A stretch of 23,598 bases of DNA from Gemmatimonadota bacterium (GTDB lineage Bacteria > Gemmatimonadota > Gemmatimonadetes > Gemmatimonadales > GWC2-71-9): positions 1 to 23,598 of the forward strand of contig JAGGAG010000075.1 of the NCBI GenBank assembly GCA_017889745.1, in the 5' to 3' direction. Position numbers and translations under genes: made by a program. Below are positions 18,275 to 23,598 of the stretch, piece after piece. How positions within the stretch are numbered: position 1 is the stretch's first letter; every line of letters begins with the position of its first letter. The notes beneath the pieces were generated by a model that ran no database searches, was not told where the DNA came from, and saw only the letters and a program-made list of their open reading frames with translations.

Positions 18275-18299
18275 GGCCCCGGGGATACCGGGGCCCTTT
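18275..18299 (+). terminator. Intrinsic terminator after pspA
   Basis: GGCCCCGG (18275-18282), a five-base loop and CCGGGGCC (18288-18295) form a perfect 8-bp GC stem, followed by CTTTGCTTT. It sits 24 bases after the pspA stop and between two convergent genes. The opposite strand has only a poor T tract, so activity is mainly on the plus strand. Confidence 0.75.
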
Positions 18300-18321
18300 G
18301 CTTTCGCCGCCCGTCGGTGCG

Positions 18322-19902
18322 TCAGTGCCCCAGGGGCGCCAGCAGCGCGGCGAAGCGTGGATCGCTTCGCAGGGTGTCCATTTCCCTGTCATGCCGCAGG
18401 TGCAGCTGGAAATGGAGGTCCAGCGGTTGTTCGAAACGCCTCAGCCAGGCAAAGGCTCGGTCGGGTTCGCCCAGCGCGCCCCACCCCTCTGCGAGGTACA
18501 ACACCGAGTGTACGGGGAAGGACCTGTCCTGGCTGGCCTCGCTGTCCGCGCTCAGCAGGAGACGCCGGGCACCGGCCCGGTCGCCGGACGCGGCGAGCGC
18601 AATCGCCAGTCCGGCCACCGAGCCGACGTGCTCCGCACCAGGGCCACCGAGGCGCTCGGCGGTCCTGAACTCGAGCTGGGCGCGCGCGGGTTCGCCCCGG
18701 CCGAGCGCCGCGGAGCCCGCGGCATGACGAGCCTGCACGTTGGTCGGTCCCAGCGCGATGGCGCTGTCGGCCCAGGCAGCCGCACTGTCGAAACGCCGGG
18801 ACCAGAGGTGCGCGATCGCAAGGAAGCTCAGCGTCTCGACAAACGCCGGGCGCAGATGGACGGCCCGGCGCCATGCTTCGGTTGCCGCGGCCAGGCTGTC
18901 AGCCTCTGCCAGGGCGAGCGCGTACTCGTGCCAGGCGTCGGCATCGTTCGGGTCGATCTGGAGCGCGCGCCGCACTGCCCTGAATCGATCAGTCATCGAC
19001 GTGGGGGACACCAGTCGCATCACCACCGCCCGCGTCACCCACGTCATGGCCAAGCCACTGTCGACCACGAATGCGCGGTCGTTCGCACGCAGGGCGCGGG
19101 TCAGCAGACTGTCGCGCGGCACGCTGGGAATGACGAAAGCCCAGATGTAGGCGCGCACATACGTCCTGGCGAGCCCGTTCCACGCCGTTGCGTAACCAGA
19201 ATCAAGCGCGATGGCCTGGGAGTAGAGACGCTCCGCCGCGGCGGTGCCTGCCTGGGTCCCCGCCGAATACTCGTGGTCCGCGCGCTCGCGATACTCGACG
19301 GCGGCCGGATTGGGTAAGGCACTTGGGGCAGGCGCCACCGTGCCTGAGCGATTGAACCAGGTCACCGCGAGAATCACCGCCAATGCCGCGGCAACCGGTG
19401 CGAGCCAGCGAGCGCCGGGGCGGACGGCGGGCACCGGTGGGGACGGTGTTGCGGAAAGGAGAGGCTGGAGCGCGGCAGCAAAGCCGCTGACCGTCGGGAA
19501 GCGATCGGCGGGTGCCTGCGACAGGGCACGCGCCATCACGGCGGAGACGTGCGCGGGAAGCGAGGGCCGCAGCACGCCGATCGACGGCGCCGGCCCCGAC
19601 AATCGCTTGGCGATGATGGCCTGCGCGGTCGACCCCGTGAACGGCGGTTCCCCGGCCAGCATCTCGTACACCACGCAGGCGAGACTGTACTGGTCGCTGC
19701 GCCCGTCGATGCGGCGCTCGGCGGCGGCCTGCTCGGGGCTCATGTAGGCGGGTGTCCCGAGCGTCAGGCCGGTCTCGGTGAGGCGGCCCCCCGCCGCGTC
19801 TTCCAGGGCCGACGCGATACCGAAGTCGGCCAGGTAGACCTGATCATCGGTGGTGTAGCGGTCATGCAGTTCTGTTGCGAGGACCTGGTCGAGGGGTTTC
19901 AC
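18322..19902 (-). CDS. Receptor-type serine/threonine kinase lacking N-lobe and catalytic loop
   Basis: A 526-residue protein paralogous to the next gene upstream. The N-terminal piece (LATELHDRYT, ending at residue 17) matches the residues just before the kinase domain in the sister. The next residues (DDQVYLADFGIAS, DFG at 26-28) match the activation segment 137 residues further on. Missing are the glycine loop, the ATP-binding lysine and the HRD/DN catalytic loop, a loss of about 136 codons in frame near 19850. The C-lobe (SPEQAAAERRIDGRSDQYSLA), a membrane helix at about 167-183 and a C-terminal TPR-like region ending in DPRFAALL remain. As written it cannot be an active kinase. The start is GTG at 19902 with a weak ribosome site, 46 bases after the sister's stop. 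It could be a real pseudokinase or an assembly artefact from the duplicated locus. Confidence 0.8.
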   Translation of the reverse strand: MKPLDQVLATELHDRYTTDDQVYLADFGIASALEDAAGGRLTETGLTLGTPAYMSPEQAAAERRIDGRSDQYSLACVVYEMLAGEPPFTGSTAQAIIAKRLSGPAPSIGVLRPSLPAHVSAVMARALSQAPADRFPTVSGFAAALQPLLSATPSPPVPAVRPGARWLAPVAAALAVILAVTWFNRSGTVAPAPSALPNPAAVEYRERADHEYSAGTQAGTAAAERLYSQAIALDSGYATAWNGLARTYVRAYIWAFVIPSVPRDSLLTRALRANDRAFVVDSGLAMTWVTRAVVMRLVSPTSMTDRFRAVRRALQIDPNDADAWHEYALALAEADSLAAATEAWRRAVHLRPAFVETLSFLAIAHLWSRRFDSAAAWADSAIALGPTNVQARHAAGSAALGRGEPARAQLEFRTAERLGGPGAEHVGSVAGLAIALAASGDRAGARRLLLSADSEASQDRSFPVHSVLYLAEGWGALGEPDRAFAWLRRFEQPLDLHFQLHLRHDREMDTLRSDPRFAALLAPLGH

Positions 19903-19948
19903 GCGTCGGTCGTCTCGAGAGTGAGGCGATATTGCCTGCCAGGAGCGT

Positions 19949-21955
19949 TCACTTCCGCGCCAGCAGCGCGGCGAAGCGCGGATCGTCGCGAAGCGTGCTC
20001 ATGGCAGGGTCGTGTCGCAGGTGCAACTGGAAGTGCAGGTCACGCGGCTCGACGAACCGGCGCAGCAGGGCGATGGCACGGTCGCGCTCACCCAGGGCAC
20101 CCCATGCTTCCGCCACCCAGACTACGGAGTGCACGGGGTAGATCCCGCTCGCAGCGGCGGGGGCCTCGGCGGTGAGCAGGAGCCGGCGTGCGCCCTGGCG
20201 GTCACCCTCCGCGGCGCGCGCCATGGCCAGGCCTGCGAGCGAACTGACGTGTTCCCTGCCACCTCCCAGCCGCTCGGCGGCGGCGAACTCCCGTTCGGCG
20301 CGCGCGGCATCGCCTCGGGCAAGGGCGGCAAAGCCGGCCGAATGATGGCCCTGGATCATGGTCGGCCCCAGGGCGATCGCACTGTCGCCCCACGCGGCGG
20401 CACTGTCGAACTGACCGGCCCACAGGTGCGCGAGCGACAGGAATGCCACCGCTTCTACGAACGACGGTCGCAGGCGCACCGCGCGGCGCCAGGCTTCGAG
20501 CGCCCGGTCCACGCTGTCGGTGTCGACCAGCGCGCCCGCATAGGCGTGCCATGCATCGGCGTTGAGTGAGTCGATCGCGAGAGCCCGGTGCACGGCCCGG
20601 AACACGTCCACGCGCGAGGATGGTGATACCTGGCGCATCACGATTGCCCGCGCGACCCAGGTGCTGGCAAGGCCGCTGTCAGCGATGAAGGCTCCGTCGC
20701 TGGCCCGCAGGGCCATGGTGAGCAGGCTGTCGCTCGGCACACCCGGAATCGTGAAGCCCCAGCCGTTCGCGAACACATAGGCGCGTGCGAGTCCATTCCA
20801 TGCGGGCGCGTAGCTGGAATCGCGGGCGATCGCCCTGGAGTAGAGCTCAACCGCGCTGCTGATCCCCGCCTGGGTCCGCTGTGCATAGGCCCGGTCCGCT
20901 CGCTCCCGCAATTCGATCACCGCGGAATCCGGGGTTGCCACTCGCGCCGGCGCGGCGGCTGCCCGCCCCCGGCCCAGGTACGCGAATGCGAGGACCAGCC
21001 CCAGCGCGGCCACCGCGACGCCCCCTAACGCCCACCCGCGGGTGCGGGGGTAGACGGCCGGTACTGGCCCGGTTGGAGTGGTGGCCACCCGGGCGTCGAG
21101 CGCCGCGGCGAAAGCGGCGGATGTGGGAAAGCGATCGGCAGGCGCCTGGGACAGGGCGCGCGCCATCACGGCCGAAACGTGCGCCGGAAGAGAGGGGCGC
21201 AATGTGCCGATCGACGGCGCCGGCCCCGCCAATCGCTTGGCGATGATGGCCTGCGCCGTCGGGCCGGAGAATGGTGGCTCTCCTGCGAGCATCTCGTAGA
21301 CCACGCACGCCAGGCTGTACTGGTCACTTCGCCCGTCGATACGGCGCTCCGCGGCGGCCTGTTCGGGACTCATGTAGGCCGGCGTCCCAAGCGTCAGGCC
21401 GGTCTCGGTGAGCCGGCTCCCCGCCGCGTCCTCCAGGGCCGATGCGATGCCGAAGTCGGCCAGGTAGACCTGGTCATCTGAGAGGAGGAGGTTGTCCGGC
21501 TTCACGTCGCGATGGACGACGCCTCGCTTGTGGGCGTAGTCGAGGGCCGCGGCGACCTGCGACGTGATGGCAGTGACAGTGTCGAGAGAGAGCTGGCCTT
21601 CGCGCGCCAGTCGCTCGCGCAGGGACTCGCCCCGAACGAGGGGCATGACGTAAAAAGGACACATCTTCTCGCCGCCTGGCGTGACCGGGACCAGCCCGGA
21701 ATCGAGCAGCGCCAGGATGTGAGGGTGCTGCAGTTCCGCCAGGACCCGCACCTCCCGCAGGAACCGGTCGGCCACGCCGGACAACGCCAGTTCGGGCCGG
21801 AGCACCTTGAGGGCGACCGTGCGATTCTGACGGACATCGGTGGCGATCCACACACGCGCCATGCCACCCGCGCCGAGTTCGCGCTCGATGGTGTAGCGGT
21901 CACGGAGTTCTGTTTCGAGTAGGTCGCCGAGGGAGCTCAAGCTGCTCGCCGTCAT
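19949..21955 (-). CDS. Receptor-type serine/threonine protein kinase with TPR-like C-terminus
   Basis: A 668-residue protein. The kinase domain at about 21-285 is complete: glycine loop LGAGGMARV (27-35), Lys50 in VALKVL, HRD at 148-150, Asn155, DFG at 167-169 and the SPEQ segment. A single membrane helix follows at about 308-326 (ALGGVAVAALGLVLAFAYL), then a roughly 330-residue alpha-helical repeat region of TPR type (for example AWHAYAGALVDTDSVDRALEAWRRA), presumably outside the cytoplasm. The architecture is that of bacterial PknB-like receptor kinases. I took the ATG at 21955 (MTASSLSSLGDLLE); longer in-frame starts run into the divergent DUF1611 gene and encode non-homologous sequence. 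A TATTCT box (complement of 21969-21974) lies 13 bases before the ATG, so the transcript may have a very short leader. Confidence 0.93.
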   Translation of the reverse strand: MTASSLSSLGDLLETELRDRYTIERELGAGGMARVWIATDVRQNRTVALKVLRPELALSGVADRFLREVRVLAELQHPHILALLDSGLVPVTPGGEKMCPFYVMPLVRGESLRERLAREGQLSLDTVTAITSQVAAALDYAHKRGVVHRDVKPDNLLLSDDQVYLADFGIASALEDAAGSRLTETGLTLGTPAYMSPEQAAAERRIDGRSDQYSLACVVYEMLAGEPPFSGPTAQAIIAKRLAGPAPSIGTLRPSLPAHVSAVMARALSQAPADRFPTSAAFAAALDARVATTPTGPVPAVYPRTRGWALGGVAVAALGLVLAFAYLGRGRAAAAPARVATPDSAVIELRERADRAYAQRTQAGISSAVELYSRAIARDSSYAPAWNGLARAYVFANGWGFTIPGVPSDSLLTMALRASDGAFIADSGLASTWVARAIVMRQVSPSSRVDVFRAVHRALAIDSLNADAWHAYAGALVDTDSVDRALEAWRRAVRLRPSFVEAVAFLSLAHLWAGQFDSAAAWGDSAIALGPTMIQGHHSAGFAALARGDAARAEREFAAAERLGGGREHVSSLAGLAMARAAEGDRQGARRLLLTAEAPAAASGIYPVHSVVWVAEAWGALGERDRAIALLRRFVEPRDLHFQLHLRHDPAMSTLRDDPRFAALLARK

Positions 21956-22004
21956 GGGTGTCGGACGGAGAATAGGCGACGGGCCGCTCACCAGCCAGAT
22001 CTGC

Positions 22005-22034
22005 TTGGCAGCGCGTGCGTCGCCGGGCGATATT
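22005..22034 (+). promoter_or_regulatory. Candidate promoter for the DUF1611 gene
   Basis: TTGGCA (22005-22010) and GATATT (22029-22034) are 18 bases apart in the 121-base gap between the divergent kinase gene and the DUF1611 gene. The leader to the ATG at 22077 would be about 36 bases, cytosine-rich and without a recognisable ribosome binding site, which lowers confidence. Confidence 0.3.
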
Positions 22035-22076
22035 GGTGCCTCCTGAACCCCGACCCCCACTCCCGACTTCCGGCTC

Positions 22077-23153
22077 ATGTCCCAGCCTCGATTCCTGATC
22101 CTCGCCGACGGTGACTTCGGCCCCATGACCTCGAAGACCGCGAATTCGGTCATCCGGTACCGGCCGCAGCAAGTGGTCGGCGTGCTCGACCGCCAGCTGG
22201 CCGGCCGCACGTCGCAGGACGTGCTCGGGTTCGGCGGCGCCATCCCGGTGGTGTCGTCGATGACGGAAGGGCTCGCCTTGGGGCCGACGGCCGTTCTCAT
22301 CGGTATCGCGCCGTCGGGCGGCCGGCTGCCCGAGGCCTGGCGGGCGTGGCTGGCCGAGGCGCTGGATGCAGGGTGCGAGCTATGGAGCGGGCTGCACACC
22401 TTCCTGGGTGACGATCCGATGCTCGCCGCCAGGGCCAAGGCGATGGGGGTGGCCATCCACGACGTGCGGCGCCCGCCCGCCGACCTGCAGGTGGCGGGCG
22501 GGCTGGCCAAGGACGTGGACGCCTACGTGGTGCTCACGGTGGGTACCGACTGCAACGTGGGCAAGATGACGGCACAGCTGCAGCTCGTGGACAAGCTCAA
22601 TGCGGGGGGCGTCAGGACCCGGTTCGTGGCCACCGGGCAGACCGGCATCTTCATCGAGGGCTGGGGTATCGCGGTGGACGCGGTGGTGGCCGACTTCATC
22701 GCGGGCGCGGCGGAGCGGATCACGGTGCAGGGTGCCACGGACGCGGATATCGTGCTGGTGGAGGGGCAGGGGAGCATCAACCACCCAGGATACAGCGGCG
22801 TCACGCTGGGCCTGCTGCACGGCTCCTGCCCCGACGCGATGATCCTCTGCCACCAGGCGACGCGCGAGTACATCGGCGACTACCGGCAGGCGGCCTGGCT
22901 CCGGATCCCGCCGCTCAGCGAGTACGTAAGGCTGTACGAGCGTATTGGCTCGGCGGTGCACCCCACCAGGGTGGTGGGTATCGCGCTCAACACCTACGAC
23001 CTGGACGACGTGGCTGCCCGGCGGGCCTGCGACGCCGCGCAGGTCGAGACGGGCCTGCCGTGCACCGATCCGGTCCGGTTCGACCCCGCGCCCCTCATCG
23101 ACGCGCTGCTGCAGGACCGCCAGCGATATCTCGCGCGCCGGCGTGCCGGCTGA
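22077..23153 (+). CDS. DUF1611 family protein (DgcN-like)
   Basis: A 358-residue protein with the two-part architecture of DUF1611. The N-terminal Rossmann-like domain starts at FLILADGDFGPMTSKTANSVIRY and includes IGIAPSGGRLP. The C-terminal P-loop domain carries GTDCNVGKMT at 156-165, then ATGQTGIFI, DIVLVEGQGSINHPGYSG and LCHQATREYI. Members of this family include DgcN, described as an N-acetyltransferase acting with the dehydrogenase DgcA in D-glutamate breakdown, and they often sit beside dipeptide epimerases. No such partner is next to it here: an Hsp20 gene follows. Substrate is therefore uncertain. The length is normal and no internal gap is seen. The start ATG lies at the point where homology begins. 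Confidence 0.88.
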   Translation: MSQPRFLILADGDFGPMTSKTANSVIRYRPQQVVGVLDRQLAGRTSQDVLGFGGAIPVVSSMTEGLALGPTAVLIGIAPSGGRLPEAWRAWLAEALDAGCELWSGLHTFLGDDPMLAARAKAMGVAIHDVRRPPADLQVAGGLAKDVDAYVVLTVGTDCNVGKMTAQLQLVDKLNAGGVRTRFVATGQTGIFIEGWGIAVDAVVADFIAGAAERITVQGATDADIVLVEGQGSINHPGYSGVTLGLLHGSCPDAMILCHQATREYIGDYRQAAWLRIPPLSEYVRLYERIGSAVHPTRVVGIALNTYDLDDVAARRACDAAQVETGLPCTDPVRFDPAPLIDALLQDRQRYLARRRAG

Positions 23154-23193
23154 CGCGGCGGTCGCTCAAGAAAGGTTCGCAAGTCCTTCACGG

Positions 23194-23205
23194 CCGCTTA
23201 AGCGG
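23194..23205. other. Perfect 12-base palindrome upstream of hsp20
   Basis: CCGCTTAAGCGG is self-complementary with no loop and lies about 70 bases before the Hsp20 start codon and 40 bases after the DUF1611 stop. With no spacer and no T-run it suits a dimeric regulator site better than a terminator. It is not the CIRCE element. Function is unproven. Confidence 0.3.
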
Positions 23206-23273
23206 GCCTGTTGCATATTGAGGCCGGTTCGATGTAGCAGGGTCAAGAGGGCAGGACTGAACCGGAGGGTCAT

Positions 23274-23598
23274 ATGAAACTCATCACCACGAAGCTTCCG
23301 GCGCCGATGGCGCTCACCCCGGAAATCGATCGCTTCATCGATCGCGTGTTTGGAGTGCCGTTCAACACGCCGATGACGCCCGTCGAGTCTGTGTGGGTCC
23401 CCGCGCTGGACTACAGTGAGACCGAGAAGGCCTATGTGTGCCGTCTCGAAGTCCCGGGCATCCCGAAGGAGAACCTGGACCTCAACCTCAACGGCCAGGT
23501 GCTCACGGTGTCTGGCCATCGGGAGATCAAGCGGGAGCATGAAGGCGAGGCGTTCTATGTGCAGGAGCGCCAAATCGGTCGGTTTGTCCGGTCGATCC
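23274..23598 (+). CDS. Hsp20 / alpha-crystallin small heat-shock protein, partial (runs off right edge)
   Basis: The first 108 residues are visible. A short N-terminal arm (ALTPEIDRFIDRVFGVPF) precedes the alpha-crystallin domain, which opens at WVPALDYSETEKAYVCRLEVPGIPKENLDL (split at residues 41-70) and continues through NGQVLTVSGHREI and the FYVQERQIGRFVRSI strand at the window edge. This matches the bacterial Hsp20 pattern. Such proteins form oligomers that hold unfolding proteins without ATP. The start ATG is preceded by GGAGGG at 23264-23269. The C-terminal strand and the IxI tail lie outside the window. Confidence 0.93.
   Translation, partial: MKLITTKLPAPMALTPEIDRFIDRVFGVPFNTPMTPVESVWVPALDYSETEKAYVCRLEVPGIPKENLDLNLNGQVLTVSGHREIKREHEGEAFYVQERQIGRFVRSI

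Larger units (their letters stand above)
18322..21955 (-). repeat. Tandem duplication of a kinase-TPR gene
   Basis: The genes at 18322-19902 and 19949-21955 align from the residues before the kinase domain through the shared C-terminal motif (LHFQLHLRHD, then DPRFAALL). Long stretches of the C-lobe are identical at protein level, while the TPR-like part has diverged. The downstream copy carries the 136-codon gap. Confidence 0.85.

Noticed and set aside
18322..21955. Interpretation of the kinase pair as a mobile element
   Set aside because: There are no terminal inverted repeats, target duplications or transposase; it is an ordinary tandem gene duplication.
21956..22510. In-frame N-terminal extension of the intact kinase
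   Set aside because: It overlaps the divergent DUF1611 gene and encodes low-complexity sequence with no kinase homology; homology starts just after the ATG at 21955.

Overview
The window reads as a GC-rich, Gram-negative-type bacterial chromosome. Outer-membrane biology is present: a lipoprotein with a lipobox, a beta-barrel protein and a cyclic glucan synthase. The gene style (serine/threonine kinases fused through one membrane helix to TPR-like repeats, a secreted DPP-IV type peptidase, short intergenic gaps, many ATGA overlaps) would suit Gemmatimonadota or a related phylum. That assignment is an inference from style, not a sequence search. Nearly all of the window is coding, and no gap exceeds 300 bases. 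I saw no tRNA, rRNA, CRISPR array or insertion sequence.

Layout. On the minus strand at 1-4118 lie the N-terminal part of a cyclic beta-1,2-glucan synthase (runs off the left edge), a small outer-membrane barrel protein and an uncharacterised lipoprotein. At 4274-9542 (minus) is a tightly coupled five-gene operon, read TPR protein, divergent macro-domain protein, membrane-anchored transglutaminase-like protein, ABC ATPase and ABC permease, closed by a clear intrinsic terminator at 4222-4243. Divergent from it (plus) are uvrA, an S9/DPP-IV peptidase and a 71-residue hypothetical protein.

At 14939-18250 (plus) is the most interesting block. Seven consecutive small paralogous membrane proteins each have a membrane helix, a basic juxtamembrane motif and a coiled coil ending in a near-identical ELEERLDFAERLL segment. 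They are followed by a YbjN/CesT-like protein and PspA. The coiled-coil motif has the same residue spacing as the end of PspB, so I interpret the block as an expanded phage-shock / envelope-stress module, perhaps driven by an ECF-sigma promoter at 14849-14877. A hairpin terminator at 18275-18299 ends it. At 18322-21955 (minus) are two tandem paralogous receptor-type serine/threonine kinases. The right end (plus) holds a DUF1611/DgcN-like protein and the start of an Hsp20 chaperone.

Three conserved genes carry sharp internal deletions: uvrA lacks its C-terminal zinc-finger segment (in frame, near 11810), pspA lacks about 40 codons and is frameshifted (near 17884), and the downstream kinase lacks about 136 codons covering the N-lobe and catalytic loop (in frame, near 19850). 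Either this strain has lost these segments or the assembly dropped them; read mapping would decide. The transglutaminase-like protein also has alanine where the family has its catalytic cysteine.
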